Below the pieces are notes generated by a model that was not told the DNA's origin, did no database searches, and worked only from the letters and a program-made list of their open reading frames with translations. A stretch of 64,000 bases of DNA from Tenacibaculum holothuriorum. Lineage in GTDB: Bacteria > Bacteroidota > Bacteroidia > Flavobacteriales > Flavobacteriaceae. Below, in pieces: positions 8,010 to 19,206 of the stretch (positions are counted from its first letter, which is position 1; each line of letters opens with the position of its first letter). A program made the position numbers and the translations under genes. The DNA lies in contig NZ_LAPZ01000007.1 in the NCBI RefSeq assembly GCF_002120225.1, positions 186,001 through 250,000 on the forward strand. The letters are read 5' to 3'.

Positions 8010-8513
8010 ATGAGAACTTTATATATAGTCTTCACAATATTATTGCTGTCGTTTTGGTCTTGCAAGCCAGAAGAGAAAAAGAATAAGGAATCAGAAGAGG
8101 TTAAGAAAGAAGTTGTTAAACAAGTAGAAGATAAGTTTGCTTCTTTTCCTAAAGATGTGTTTTATGCAAAGGATGATTGTGTGTTGTTTTTGCAACCTTC
8201 TAAAGAATATTTTAATGAAAAACTAAAAGGAGAAGAGGGGATAGAAGAAGTGGCTTCTGATGCAGAATATTATGCAAACGAGTTTTACAAAACTCAAAAA
8301 GATAAACGTAAAATATATTTTGTAACTCAACGAATAGTAGCGTTAATCAATTCGGAAAATGATACTACTTTAATAGATCGATATAACAAAGATTTAATCT
8401 ATGGAGCTATTATTCAGCAAAAAGATTCAGTTCAAATTTTAGAAGGAGTACAAACAACCATAGATTTAGAAATGGCATTGGGGATTTTTGATCCAAAAAA
8501 TAAAATTAATTAG
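8010..8513 (+). CDS. Putative lipoprotein of unknown function
   Basis: 167 residues. The N-terminus MRTLYIVFTILLLSFWSC gives a lipobox with Cys18, followed by a long charged Lys/Glu linker (about 19-45), as in surface- or periplasm-facing lipoproteins. The remainder is alpha/beta with no motif I recognise. It begins one base after the DinB-family gene and is probably translated from the same mRNA; the shared envelope location suggests related roles but nothing more specific. Confidence 0.75.
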   Translation: MRTLYIVFTILLLSFWSCKPEEKKNKESEEVKKEVVKQVEDKFASFPKDVFYAKDDCVLFLQPSKEYFNEKLKGEEGIEEVASDAEYYANEFYKTQKDKRKIYFVTQRIVALINSENDTTLIDRYNKDLIYGAIIQQKDSVQILEGVQTTIDLEMALGIFDPKNKIN

Positions 8514-8561
8514 TTCAATTTCAGTTATTTTTAATTGAAATATGTTGGTAAAATTTTATAA

Positions 8562-10757
<2,196 letters not shown>

Positions 10758-10795
10758 GTCTTTACAAATAATCATTCCATTTATTTTAAGAAAAC

Positions 10796-11452
10796 ATGAG
10801 TAAACAAACTAAAGTAGCGATAGCTTCAATATTATTTTTAATAGTCTCTATAGCTGATGTATATGCAGTTATAATACAAAATAAATTTTTAGAAACTATT
10901 TTTAAACCTTTGTTAATGACAACACTTGTCGTTGTGTATTTAGTATCGGTTAAGAAGCCTAATTTTTGGTTAATTTCAGCGTTGTTTTTTTCTTTTTGGG
11001 GAGATGTTTTCTTGTTAGATAAAACTAATTATTTTGTGTTTGGACTAGCTTCTTTTTTAGTTGCTCATATTATGTATATAAAAATGACTTCTCAGTTTTT
11101 AGAGAAGAAAGGATTGTCACAAATATTAAAATCTGCAATTATATTTGTTATTCTATTTGCTGGAATATTATTTCTTATAAAAGATAATTTAGGAGAAATG
11201 TTAATTCCTGTAATTGTATACGGAATTGCAATATCAGCTTTTGGTACTTGTGCTTTACTATATTACCAACAAAGTAAATCCACTGCTAGTTTATGGCTAT
11301 TGTTAGGAGCTATTTTATTTATTGCATCAGATAGTTTAATTGCGTTGAATAATTTTTATACACCAAAGCACTTTTTCGATATTTCAATTATAGTTTTATA
11401 TATTGTATCTCAATATTTAATATGTAAATCTGTAATTGCAATTCAAGAATAA
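10796..11452 (+). CDS. YhhN-family membrane protein (lysoplasmalogenase type)
   Basis: 218 residues with about seven or eight membrane helices. The order of motifs is that of the YhhN/TMEM86 family: FKPLLMTTLVVVYL, FSFWGDVFLL, FGLASFLVAHIMYI and LLGAILFIASDSLIALN. The Asp of GDVFLL and of ASDS are the acidic residues conserved in characterised lysoplasmalogenases, which hydrolyse the vinyl-ether bond of lysoplasmalogens in the membrane. Substrate in this organism is unproven. The last base overlaps the ATG of a second, diverged family member, so the two are translationally coupled. Confidence 0.85.
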   Translation: MSKQTKVAIASILFLIVSIADVYAVIIQNKFLETIFKPLLMTTLVVVYLVSVKKPNFWLISALFFSFWGDVFLLDKTNYFVFGLASFLVAHIMYIKMTSQFLEKKGLSQILKSAIIFVILFAGILFLIKDNLGEMLIPVIVYGIAISAFGTCALLYYQQSKSTASLWLLLGAILFIASDSLIALNNFYTPKHFFDISIIVLYIVSQYLICKSVIAIQE

Positions 11453-12129
11453 TGAAAATTAAATCTTTTGATTTTTTAATTCATATTTCATTTTTAATTA
11501 CTACAATAATTTTTTTGTTTGTAATGCTAAATGGTAATGAAGTTGAACGAATGATTTGTTCTACATTACCAATGCTATGTCTTTTAGTATTTTATTTTAA
11601 GAAAAAAATAAAGGTTAATTTAGTAGTATTAATATCAATGTTGTTAACAATTGTCGCCAATGTTTTTTTTGTTGATAATAACAATTTTAACATAGGAATG
11701 TTCTTTTTTACATTAGTGCATTTAGCTTTGATACAAGTTGTGTTTAATTATATAAAAGAAGTTAATAGAAAGAATGTTTATTTCTATTTTATGTCATTTT
11801 TAATTTTCTTCTTAATTATCTTTTATATTGTCTTTGGCGGTTTTACTAATGAGAAGTATTATTACATAACACTTATTTACGGAATCGTTACAAGTTTTTT
11901 AGGTGGAGTGGCTTTTACAAATTACCTTTTTAAAATGAATTTCAAGAATTTTGTACTGTTCGCTGGAATTTTTTTAGGAATTGCCTCAGATTGTATTTAT
12001 GGGATAAGTTTGCTGATAGAAGAATCGGTTTATTACAATTTTTTTGGGGTATTAATTTATACGTTATCTTACTATTTAATTTATAATGGTATTTTTTTAA
12101 TAGAAACTGAACTAACTAAAAAAAGGTAA
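11452..12129 (+). CDS. Divergent YhhN-like membrane protein, tandem paralogue
   Basis: 225 residues, about eight membrane helices. It follows the same helix order as the upstream YhhN protein: ANVFFVDNNNFNIGMFFFTLVHLALIQ (spread over about 63-89) replaces the upstream GDVFLL...FGLASFLVAH block, and FAGIFLGIASDCIYGI matches LLGAILFIASDSLIAL. The acidic residue of GDVFLL is replaced by Asn while ASD is kept. This fits an ancient tandem duplication with altered or lost activity. It overlaps the first copy by one base. A weak hairpin over the stop codon may end the mRNA. Confidence 0.65.
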   Translation: MKIKSFDFLIHISFLITTIIFLFVMLNGNEVERMICSTLPMLCLLVFYFKKKIKVNLVVLISMLLTIVANVFFVDNNNFNIGMFFFTLVHLALIQVVFNYIKEVNRKNVYFYFMSFLIFFLIIFYIVFGGFTNEKYYYITLIYGIVTSFLGGVAFTNYLFKMNFKNFVLFAGIFLGIASDCIYGISLLIEESVYYNFFGVLIYTLSYYLIYNGIFLIETELTKKR

Positions 12130-12156
12130 AGATTATACAACCTTTACCTTTTCGGG
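12121..12156 (+). terminator. Probable terminator overlapping the stop codon
   Basis: 11-bp stem AAAAGGTAAAG (12121-12131) / CTTTACCTTTT (12142-12152) with a 10-base loop; the TAA stop of the upstream gene is inside the left arm. T-tail is short, so efficiency is uncertain. Confidence 0.55.
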
Positions 12157-12179
12157 GTTAACAAATTAAATTTAAAAAT

Positions 12180-12569
12180 CTATAACTTATTTCCTATTAC
12201 AGGAATATCTTTTCTATTTATAAATAACAAAATACTACCAGCAATTAAAGTAATTACTGCGCTATAAAACAAAATACCGCCATCTCCGTTGTGTTCAATT
12301 CCAAGTTTTGTTAAATGTCCCATAATTGCACCTCCCATTAAACCAATTGTAAGAATAGCTCCTAACCAAGTTTTTCTTGGAATGAATAATAAAATTGAAG
12401 CAATTAATTCTAAAATACCAGTGCCTATTCTCATCAAAGCTTCATTTTCTCCTGCTAACTTTGTGAATAAATCAACGCTTTCTTGAGCTGCAGTAAATTT
12501 GAAAAATAACGTTTGTAACATTATTATAGCTGCGATTAATTTTAAAATTATAGGTAGATATTTTTTCAT
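12180..12569 (-). CDS. DoxX-family membrane protein
   Basis: 129 residues with four membrane helices (about 7-25, 48-64, 70-88, 100-116). The pattern LKLIAAIIMLQTLFFKFTAA, ENEALMRIGTGILELIASILLF and GAILTIGLMGGAIMGHL is that of the DoxX/DUF6677-like small quinone-linked or transport-associated membrane proteins. The exact role of flavobacterial DoxX proteins is not known. Single gene, convergent with the YhhN pair and divergent from the phytase-like lipoprotein gene. Confidence 0.8.
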   Translation of the reverse strand: MKKYLPIILKLIAAIIMLQTLFFKFTAAQESVDLFTKLAGENEALMRIGTGILELIASILLFIPRKTWLGAILTIGLMGGAIMGHLTKLGIEHNGDGGILFYSAVITLIAGSILLFINRKDIPVIGNKL

Positions 12570-12623
12570 TAATATTAGTTTTGCTGTTTTAGACGAAGAT
12601 TTTTTTAAAACTTACTTATAAAT

Positions 12624-13727
12624 ATGTTTTTAATTAAAAGATTACTTTTTACAATAACGTTGTTTAGTGTGCTTTTTTCTTGTAAAACAACAGATATAGC
12701 ATCAGAAAAAAAAGTTGAATTAAAGTTTTTAGATGAATACGTATTTCCTATAAATAAAGAGTTTAAAGGAAATGCTATTGGAGGTTTATCTGGAATAGAT
12801 GCAGTTGATAATGATTATTTTTTAGCAGTTGATGATGCAAGAGATCCGCGAATTTTTAAAGCGAAAATTATTATTGAAAATTCTAAAATTAAAGACGTAG
12901 AATTTATTGATGTACTTAAATTAAATAAAAAAGAATCAGATTTTTTTAGAGAAAACCATCTCGATTTAGAATCTGTTCTTTTCGATTCTGAAAATCAAGA
13001 ACTAGTCTTAACTAGTGAGGGATCAATAAAAAAAGGAAAGAATCCGTTGCTGTTTTCGGTATCCAAAAATGGAAAATTTAAGACAAACTATCAATTGCCA
13101 GAAAAGTTTTTAGTATCTAGCAAAGAGCCTAGACATAACGGAACTTTTGAAGGATTAAGCCATAGCGCTGATAAAAAAGGATATTGGACAGCGATGGAAT
13201 TTCCTTTAAAATCAGATGGGGAAGAACCTTCTTTCGGTAGCGAGAAATCGTATGTAAGATTTACTTATGTAAATAAGGAGTTAAAACAAACTACCAAAGA
13301 ATATGTGTACAATTTATCTTCAATTTCTAGACCACTAAAAGGTCATGTGAATTTGAATGGTTTAACCGATATTCTCGAATATAAACCAAATCATTTTTTT
13401 GTGTTAGAAAGAACTTATCAAAGCGGTTATAAAAATTCAAACATTGTTAGAATATATGAAGCGATAATTAATAAAAAGACAACGAATACGCTACAAATAA
13501 ATGCATTAGTAAATAAAAATATAAATCCGATGAAAAAAAGATTGATATTTGATTTTGAATCGGTAAGAAATCAACTAACTGATAGCTTTGTAGATAATAT
13601 TGAAGGAATAACTTTTGGTCCAAAACTTAAGAATGGAAATCAAAGTCTAATTTTAGTGTCAGACGATAACTTTCAAGTTTACGGTAAACAGTTAAATCAA
13701 TTTGTATTGATAGAAATTAAAGAATAA
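12624..13727 (+). CDS. Phytase-like (esterase-like activity of phytase) lipoprotein
   Basis: 367 residues. Lipobox at FSVLFSC with Cys20, so a membrane-anchored lipoprotein. The body has the repeated beta-propeller-like strands of the esterase-like phytase domain: GGLSGIDAVDNDYFLAVDDA at the N-terminal side, NHLDLESVLFD, RHNGTFEGLSHS, and NIEGITFGP near the C-terminus, with the repeated Glu-Gly/Ser pattern typical of the family. Members are secreted or anchored and may hydrolyse phosphate esters, but direct activity data are scarce. Possible role in phosphorus acquisition is inference. Stands before the DUF6913-dapA pair with its own 33-base spacer. Confidence 0.8.
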   Translation: MFLIKRLLFTITLFSVLFSCKTTDIASEKKVELKFLDEYVFPINKEFKGNAIGGLSGIDAVDNDYFLAVDDARDPRIFKAKIIIENSKIKDVEFIDVLKLNKKESDFFRENHLDLESVLFDSENQELVLTSEGSIKKGKNPLLFSVSKNGKFKTNYQLPEKFLVSSKEPRHNGTFEGLSHSADKKGYWTAMEFPLKSDGEEPSFGSEKSYVRFTYVNKELKQTTKEYVYNLSSISRPLKGHVNLNGLTDILEYKPNHFFVLERTYQSGYKNSNIVRIYEAIINKKTTNTLQINALVNKNINPMKKRLIFDFESVRNQLTDSFVDNIEGITFGPKLKNGNQSLILVSDDNFQVYGKQLNQFVLIEIKE

Positions 13728-13732
13728 AACTT

Positions 13733-13740
13733 TATTTTTG
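13733..13740 (+). promoter_or_regulatory. -7 promoter element of the DUF6913-dapA unit
   Basis: TATTTTTG matches TAnnTTTG and ends 20 bases before the ATG at 13761. No -33 TTTG at 19 bp. Confidence 0.45.
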
Positions 13741-13760
13741 AACGATTGTAAAACCTTACG

Positions 13761-14273
13761 ATGATATCCAAACTTAAACAAAAATCTATAAAAAAAGCTT
13801 ACGAAAAGCTTGTTTCAAAAACTGTTTTAACCAAACAAAATAATGCTAAGATTAATTCTGTAGCAATTTTATTAGACAAAGAAACACTTAAAAACATTGT
13901 GTTGTCTAATATTAAAAATACCCTTCCTTTTAAAGAAGCTCAAATCACAGTTTTAATCTTAAGAGAGTTTAATAAAAAGCAAGAAGAATCTCCAGAGTTT
14001 TTTTCTGATAATGATTTCGGATTTAAAGCGAGTTTAAAATCAGACAATTTAAAAGATTTCGTTAAAAACGATTACGATTTACTTATTAACTATACAAAAG
14101 AACCGAATTTATATACGAATATGATAACTTTGTTATCACAAGCAAAATTAAAAGCTGGCTTCGCTAATATCGATGATAGATTGTTTGATTTAGTAGTGTC
14201 TGAGCCAACTTTTAACGAAGCAATTTTAAATCAAGAATTAAAAAAATACCTAACGATTTTAAATAAAATATAA
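13761..14273 (+). CDS. DUF6913-type conserved protein upstream of dapA
   Basis: 170 residues, no signal peptide, cytosolic. The N-terminus is strongly basic and the rest alternates strands and helices ([52 protein letters not shown]). From memory this resembles the DUF6913 proteins found next to dapA in Flavobacteriaceae; the function is unknown. The last base of its TAA overlaps the A of the dapA ATG (TAATG), so coupling with lysine/DAP synthesis is likely. Confidence 0.75.
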   Translation: MISKLKQKSIKKAYEKLVSKTVLTKQNNAKINSVAILLDKETLKNIVLSNIKNTLPFKEAQITVLILREFNKKQEESPEFFSDNDFGFKASLKSDNLKDFVKNDYDLLINYTKEPNLYTNMITLLSQAKLKAGFANIDDRLFDLVVSEPTFNEAILNQELKKYLTILNKI

Positions 14274-15148
14274 TGCAAAAGTTTGTAGGAACAGGAGTAG
14301 CTTTAGTAACTCCATTTAAAGAAGATAAATCGGTTGATTTTGATGCATTAGAGCGTTTAGTAACCTATCAAATAGAAAACGGTGTTAATTACTTAGTAGT
14401 TTTAGGAACTACAGGTGAGCCAGCAACACTTACAAAAGAAGAAAAAGAAGCTGTAAAACAAAAAATAATAGAGGTTAATAATGGAAAATTACCTTTGGTT
14501 TTAGGAATTGGAGGAAACAATACAGCTGCTGTGATAGATGAAATTCAATCAACAGATTTAAGTCATTTTGATGGAATATTATCTGTATCACCATATTATA
14601 ATAAACCTACTCAAGAAGGAATTTATCAGCACTTTAAAGCGATAGCAGAAGCTACTGAAAAACCTATCATTGTATACAATGTTCCAGGAAGAACCTCTTC
14701 TAACATGTCACCAGAAGTTGTTGTAAGACTAGCTAACGATTTCGATAATATTGTAGCGGTTAAAGAAGCGGCTGGAGATATGGTTCAAGCAATGAGGATT
14801 ATACAAAATGCACCTGAAGAATTCTTAGTGATCTCAGGAGATGATATGATTGCTTTACCGATGACTTTAGCTGGTGGAGCTGGAGTAATAAGTGTAATAG
14901 GTGAAGGTTTGCCAAAAGAATTTTCTCAAATGATTCAATTAGGGTTAGAAGGAAAAACAAAAGAAGCTTACGAACTACATTACAAAGTCGCTGATAGTAT
15001 AGATATGATTTTTGCTGAAGGAAATCCAGCAGGAATAAAATCATTACTGTTAAAAAAAGGAATCTGTTTAGATGAGGTTCGTTTACCATTGGTTAAAGCT
15101 TCAGAAGAATTACAAACTGAAATTTCTGATTTTGTAGATAAACTATAA
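14273..15148 (+). CDS. dapA: 4-Hydroxy-tetrahydrodipicolinate synthase
   Basis: 291 residues, the family norm. Condenses pyruvate with aspartate semialdehyde, the first committed step to diaminopimelate and lysine. The Schiff-base Lys164 is in [10 protein letters not shown], Tyr135 in [10 protein letters not shown], and the Thr46-Thr47 pair in [10 protein letters not shown]; Tyr109 lies in [11 protein letters not shown]. Cytosolic tetramer in known members. Translationally coupled to the DUF6913 gene and followed by a terminator, so these two form one operon. dapF is 11 kb upstream, not linked. Confidence 0.97.
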   Translation: MQKFVGTGVALVTPFKEDKSVDFDALERLVTYQIENGVNYLVVLGTTGEPATLTKEEKEAVKQKIIEVNNGKLPLVLGIGGNNTAAVIDEIQSTDLSHFDGILSVSPYYNKPTQEGIYQHFKAIAEATEKPIIVYNVPGRTSSNMSPEVVVRLANDFDNIVAVKEAAGDMVQAMRIIQNAPEEFLVISGDDMIALPMTLAGGAGVISVIGEGLPKEFSQMIQLGLEGKTKEAYELHYKVADSIDMIFAEGNPAGIKSLLLKKGICLDEVRLPLVKASEELQTEISDFVDKL

Positions 15149-15173
15149 TCCTCAAATAAAATATTAATAAAAG

Positions 15174-15207
15174 AAAGTCTACAAGTTTAACTTGTGGGCT
15201 TTTTTTA
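15174..15207 (+). terminator. Intrinsic terminator of dapA
   Basis: 14-bp stem with two wobble pairs (15174-15187 and 15189-15202, core ACAAGTT/AACTTGT) and a run of seven T. Confidence 0.85.
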
Positions 15208-15243
15208 GCATCTTTGTCTAAGATTTAAGATAAATACTATATA

Positions 15244-15762
15244 ATGTTATCAAAGAAAATAGAAGAAGCTTTAAATAAGCAAATAAAAATAGAAGCAGAG
15301 TCTTCACAAGTATATTTATCAATGGCATGTTGGGCAGAAGTTCAAGGATTTGAAGGTGTAGCACAGTTTATGTATGCACATTCAGATGAAGAGCGTATGC
15401 ACATGCTAAAGTTAGTGAAATTCGTAAACGAAAGAGGAGGTCACGCACAAGTTTCTGAATTAACTGCTCCTCCAACTGAATTCGGAACATTTAAAAATAT
15501 GTTTCAAACATTATTTGACCATGAAGTTTTCGTTTCCAAATCAATTAACGATTTAGTACATATTACTTTAGAAGAAAGAGACTATGCAACTCATAATTTC
15601 TTACAATGGTATGTTTCTGAACAAATAGAAGAAGAAGCTTTAGCAAGAAACATTTTAGATAAGATTAATTTAATAGGAGACGATAAAGGAGGTCTATATT
15701 TATTCGATAACGATGTTAAGCAATTAGTAGGGGCAGACGCAGGTGGTAACGCGCCAATGTAA
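15244..15762 (+). CDS. ftnA: Ferritin (FtnA type)
   Basis: 172 residues. Iron-storage ferritin forming a 24-subunit shell. All ferroxidase-site residues of E. coli FtnA occur at the same numbers: Glu17, Glu50, His53, Glu94, Gln127 and Glu130; Tyr24 is also kept. No signal peptide, so cytosolic. Single gene between the dapA terminator and bamD. Upstream CATCTTTG (15209-15216) is a near match to the -7 promoter consensus; no Fur-box-like palindrome was recognised. Confidence 0.96.
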   Translation: MLSKKIEEALNKQIKIEAESSQVYLSMACWAEVQGFEGVAQFMYAHSDEERMHMLKLVKFVNERGGHAQVSELTAPPTEFGTFKNMFQTLFDHEVFVSKSINDLVHITLEERDYATHNFLQWYVSEQIEEEALARNILDKINLIGDDKGGLYLFDNDVKQLVGADAGGNAPM

Positions 15763-15872
15763 GATTAACAAACATTTAAGTTTTTGTTGCCTTTTTTGTA
15801 ACAAAAATTATGGTTTATTGCAGTACACTAATTCAGTGTAAAAAATCGTTTTATAAATCCATAATTAATCCT

Positions 15873-15880
15873 TAATTTTG
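15873..15880 (+). promoter_or_regulatory. -7 promoter element of bamD
   Basis: TAATTTTG matches TAnnTTTG and ends 4 bases before the bamD ATG, predicting a leaderless or almost leaderless mRNA. Confidence 0.55.
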
Positions 15881-15884
15881 CAAA

Positions 15885-16712
15885 ATGCAAAAAATTAAAA
15901 ATTTAGCGTATTTCGTTGTTATGATAGTGATACTTACTTCATGTAGTGAGTATCAAAGAGCTTTAAATAAAGGTACTGTAGAGCAACAGTATAAAATGGC
16001 AGTAAAAATGTACGAAGCACAAAAGTACAGTAAAGCCTTACGTTTATTTGAAAAAGTTATTCCTTCTTATAGAGGTAAACCTCAAATGGAGCGTATTCAA
16101 TACATGGTTGCTCAATCTAATTTAAACGAGAAAAACTATATCCAAGCAGGATATTATTTTAATCGCTTCACACAGAATTATCCAAAAAGTTCAAAGAGAG
16201 AAGAAGCAGCATTTTTATCGGCTTTAAGTTATTATAAAGCATCTCCTAGATTTAGTTTAGATCCAGTAGATACTGAAAAAGCTTTGAATCAATTTCAATC
16301 ATTTATTGATCGCTATCCAGATTCTGATAAAATTGGTGAAGCCAATAAGTATTATGCAGAATTACGTTATAAGTTAGAGAAAAAAGCATTTGAAATTGCT
16401 AAAACATATTACCGTACTGCAGATTACGATTCAAGAAATTATAGAGCAGCAATACAAGCTTTCGATAATTTATTAGAAGATTACTTAGGTACTACTTTTA
16501 AAGAAGAAGCTTTGTATTATAGATTAAAAGCAGCACACGATTTTGTATTAAAAAGTACAACTCGTAGGAAAGCACAAAGAATTAAAGAAGCTATAAAAGC
16601 ATACGAAAAGTTAAAAAGAAACTTTCCGGAATCTAAATTTATGGAAGATTCAAATGCTATGTTAGCAACATTACAAAAAGAGCAAAAACAATTAGAGTTA
16701 GTTAAAAGTTAA
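15885..16712 (+). CDS. bamD: Outer-membrane assembly lipoprotein BamD
   Basis: 275 residues. Lipobox VILTSC with Cys20, then TPR-like helix pairs (AVKMYEAQKYSKALRLFEKV, QAGYYFNRFTQNYPKSSKRE, ALNQFQSFIDRYPDSD, AIQAFDNLLEDYLGT), the BamD architecture. It is the essential lipoprotein partner of BamA in inserting outer-membrane beta-barrels, facing the periplasm. First gene of a run bamD-rpoZ-coaBC-porD with gaps of 3, 2 and -8 bases, an arrangement I recall as conserved in Flavobacteriaceae. The promoter element lies only 4 bases before the ATG. Confidence 0.95.
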   Translation: MQKIKNLAYFVVMIVILTSCSEYQRALNKGTVEQQYKMAVKMYEAQKYSKALRLFEKVIPSYRGKPQMERIQYMVAQSNLNEKNYIQAGYYFNRFTQNYPKSSKREEAAFLSALSYYKASPRFSLDPVDTEKALNQFQSFIDRYPDSDKIGEANKYYAELRYKLEKKAFEIAKTYYRTADYDSRNYRAAIQAFDNLLEDYLGTTFKEEALYYRLKAAHDFVLKSTTRRKAQRIKEAIKAYEKLKRNFPESKFMEDSNAMLATLQKEQKQLELVKS

Positions 16713-16715
16713 ATC

Positions 16716-17036
16716 ATGGATTATAAAGAAACGAACGCAGCAGCAAGTACTATAACGTATGACAAAGAGGCAATTGAGGCTCAAACTGATAACATTTATG
16801 AAGCAATTTCAATCATAGCTAAGAGAGCTACTCAAATTAATTCTGATTTAAAAAAAGAATTAATTGATAAGTTAGATGAATTTGCTACTTATAATGATAG
16901 TTTAGAAGAAGTTTTCGAAAACAAAGAACAAATCGAAGTTTCTAAATTCTATGAGCGTTTACCAAAGCCAACTGCAATTGCTGTTGAAGAATGGTTAAAC
17001 GAAAAAGTATATTACAGACAAACAGACAAGAAATAA
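16716..17036 (+). CDS. rpoZ: RNA polymerase omega subunit, Bacteroidota type
   Basis: 106 residues. The segment NIYEAISIIAKRATQINSDL corresponds to the omega helix that clamps the beta-prime C-terminus (A-x-x-I-A-K-R-A). The C-terminal half (ELIDKLDEFATYNDSLEEVF and PTAIAVEEWLNEK) is the extended form found in Bacteroidota. Omega helps assemble RNA polymerase. It is located between bamD and coaBC; the omega-coaBC adjacency is widespread in bacteria and supports the call. Confidence 0.88.
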   Translation: MDYKETNAAASTITYDKEAIEAQTDNIYEAISIIAKRATQINSDLKKELIDKLDEFATYNDSLEEVFENKEQIEVSKFYERLPKPTAIAVEEWLNEKVYYRQTDKK

Positions 17037-17038
17037 GA

Positions 17039-18250
17039 ATGTCTGTACTTAGCGGTAAAAAGGTTTTATTAGGTGTAACTGCAGGTATAGCAGCATATAA
17101 AACCGCAAATTTAGTCCGTTTATTTATAAAATCAGGCGCAGAAGTTAAAGTAGTAATGACTCCTGCGTCTAAAGATTTTATTACACCACTTACCTTATCT
17201 ACCTTATCTAAAAATCCAGTTCATTCTACATTTTACGATACTGAAGACGAAAATGAATTATGGAATAATCATGTAGATTTAGGACTTTGGGCAGATTTAA
17301 TGATTATTGCCCCAGCTACAGCCAATACCTTATCTAAAATGACAAATGGTACTTGCGATAACTTGTTATTAGCAACGTATTTGTCAGCAAAATGCCCAGT
17401 GTATTTTGCTCCTGCAATGGATTTAGACATGTATAAACATCCATCAACGAAAGTAAGTTTAGATTCTTTACAAGAATTTGGAAATATTATGATTCCTGCA
17501 ACTTCTGGTGAGTTAGCAAGTGGATTAGTTGGAGAAGGAAGAATGGCTGAACCAGAAGATATAGTGTCGTTTATTGAGAGAGACATTGTATCTAAACTAC
17601 CTTTAAAAGGGAAAAAGATTTTAATTACAGCAGGCCCTACATATGAAGCAATAGACCCTGTTCGCTTTATAGGAAATCATTCCTCAGGAAAAATGGGGTT
17701 TGAAATTGCTAAAACAGCAGCCAATTTGGGAGCAGAAGTGTATTTAGTTTCTGGACCTTCTCATCAAAAAGTAACTCATTCATTAATTCACAGAATTGAT
17801 GTTAAATCTGCTCAAGATATGTACAATGCATGTCATAAATACTATAACGATGTTGATGTAGCTATTTTATCGGCAGCAGTAGCAGATTATAGACCAAAAA
17901 ATGTTGCGTCTCAGAAAATAAAAAAGAAAGATGCATCGTTAACTATTGAGTTAGAACCCACTCAAGATATCTTAAAATCATTAGGAGAAATTAAACAAAA
18001 GCAACTTTTGGTTGGTTTTGCTTTAGAAACAAATAATGAGGAAGAAAATGCAAAAAGTAAGATTGAAAGAAAAAATCTAGACTTAATTGTGCTAAATTCT
18101 TTAAGAGATAAAGGAGCTGGTTTTGCAACAGATACAAATAAAATTACTATTATTGATGCAGATTTTAGTAAGAAATCATTCGAGTTAAAATCGAAAAAAG
18201 AAGTATCTGAAGACATAATTAACGAAATTATACAAAAACTCAATGCGTAA
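17039..18250 (+). CDS. coaBC: Bifunctional phosphopantothenoylcysteine decarboxylase / phosphopantothenate-cysteine ligase
   Basis: 403 residues from the ATG at 17039, two bases after rpoZ; the frame stays open further upstream inside rpoZ but this start gives the canonical MSVLSGKKVLLGVTAGIAA. Makes 4'-phosphopantetheine for coenzyme A. CoaC (about 1-185): GVTAGIAAYK flavin loop, catalytic His in WNNHVDL, PATANT, and PAMDLDMY in place of the enterobacterial PAMNxxMW. CoaB (about 190-403): ITAGPTYEAIDPVRFIGNHS and SSGKMGFEIA for the nucleotide, with AVADYRPK. Overlaps porD by 8 bases. Confidence 0.96.
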   Translation: MSVLSGKKVLLGVTAGIAAYKTANLVRLFIKSGAEVKVVMTPASKDFITPLTLSTLSKNPVHSTFYDTEDENELWNNHVDLGLWADLMIIAPATANTLSKMTNGTCDNLLLATYLSAKCPVYFAPAMDLDMYKHPSTKVSLDSLQEFGNIMIPATSGELASGLVGEGRMAEPEDIVSFIERDIVSKLPLKGKKILITAGPTYEAIDPVRFIGNHSSGKMGFEIAKTAANLGAEVYLVSGPSHQKVTHSLIHRIDVKSAQDMYNACHKYYNDVDVAILSAAVADYRPKNVASQKIKKKDASLTIELEPTQDILKSLGEIKQKQLLVGFALETNNEEENAKSKIERKNLDLIVLNSLRDKGAGFATDTNKITIIDADFSKKSFELKSKKEVSEDIINEIIQKLNA

Positions 18251-19136
18251 TTTTTTATTTGCACTATCCTTATTTTTCTTAGGAATTACTGTTCAAGCTC
18301 AAGAGCTAAATGCTTTAGTAACGATAAATTCAGATAAAGTTCAAAGTTCTAATAAACAAGTTTACAATACACTTCAAACAGCTTTAACAGAGTTTATCAA
18401 TCAAACTGAGTGGACACAAAGAAAAGTAAAACCTCAAGAGCGAATAAACTGTGCTTTTACAATTATTGTAAATGAACAAAACGGAAATCAGTTCAATGCA
18501 AGTTTACAAATTCAAGCTACACGACCTGTATATAATTCAAGTTACGCAACTCCGTTATTAAACATTAACGATACCGATTTTAATTTTCAATATAACGAAT
18601 TTGAACCGTTAATTTACAATCCCAATACATTCGATTCTAACTTAGTTTCTACTATTGTATTTTATGTGTATACAATTTTAGGAGTAGATGCTGATACATT
18701 TGCGAGAAAAGGAGGTGAAAGCTATTTTAAAGTTGCACAAAATGCTATGTTACAAGCTCAACAAGGAGGAGGAGCTGGATGGCAAAATCAAATAGGAAAA
18801 CAAAACCGTTTTGCATTAATAGATAATTTATTATCATCAAAATTCGTAGTGTTAAGGAACATTTTATACGAGTATCATAGAAAAGGTTTTGACTTTTTTG
18901 CTGATGATAAAGCCAAAGCAAAAATGGCTATTGAAAATAGCGTAATGCAATTAGAAAGACTGCACAATATTACAGTAGGAAATTATATGATTCGAGTATT
19001 CTTAGACGCTAAAGCTGATGAAATTGTGAGTGTGTTTTCAGATGGACGACCTACATCGAATCAGCAAAGAATGGTTGAGATTTTATATAAAATTGCTCCA
19101 ACATATACTGATAAGTGGAAGAAAATAAAATCATAA
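18243..19136 (+). CDS. porD: DUF4835 protein, type IX secretion PorD-like
   Basis: 297 residues with a signal peptide (1-19, ending TVQAQ). The mature protein begins ELNALVTINSDKVQSSNKQVY and has no lipobox, so it is periplasmic or outer-membrane associated. It matches the DUF4835 family, whose members are annotated PorD in type IX secretion and gliding systems, as remembered. Consistent features are FTIIVNEQ strands and the Gln-rich AQQGGGAGWQNQIGKQNRF segment. It starts inside the last codons of coaBC, so translation is coupled. The exact T9SS role is not resolved in the literature I know. Confidence 0.82.
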   Translation: MRNFLFALSLFFLGITVQAQELNALVTINSDKVQSSNKQVYNTLQTALTEFINQTEWTQRKVKPQERINCAFTIIVNEQNGNQFNASLQIQATRPVYNSSYATPLLNINDTDFNFQYNEFEPLIYNPNTFDSNLVSTIVFYVYTILGVDADTFARKGGESYFKVAQNAMLQAQQGGGAGWQNQIGKQNRFALIDNLLSSKFVVLRNILYEYHRKGFDFFADDKAKAKMAIENSVMQLERLHNITVGNYMIRVFLDAKADEIVSVFSDGRPTSNQQRMVEILYKIAPTYTDKWKKIKS

Positions 19137-19206
19137 TTTTCAGAAGTAAAACCACTTTTAGTTTTCTATAAAATTAGTACTTTTATTCTTTATTAAAGAA
19201 TAGAAT

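Noticed and set aside
15781..15807. TTTTTGTT / AACAAAAA inverted repeat after ferritin as terminator
   Set aside because: Pure A-T stem with no T-tail on the plus strand; too weak to call.
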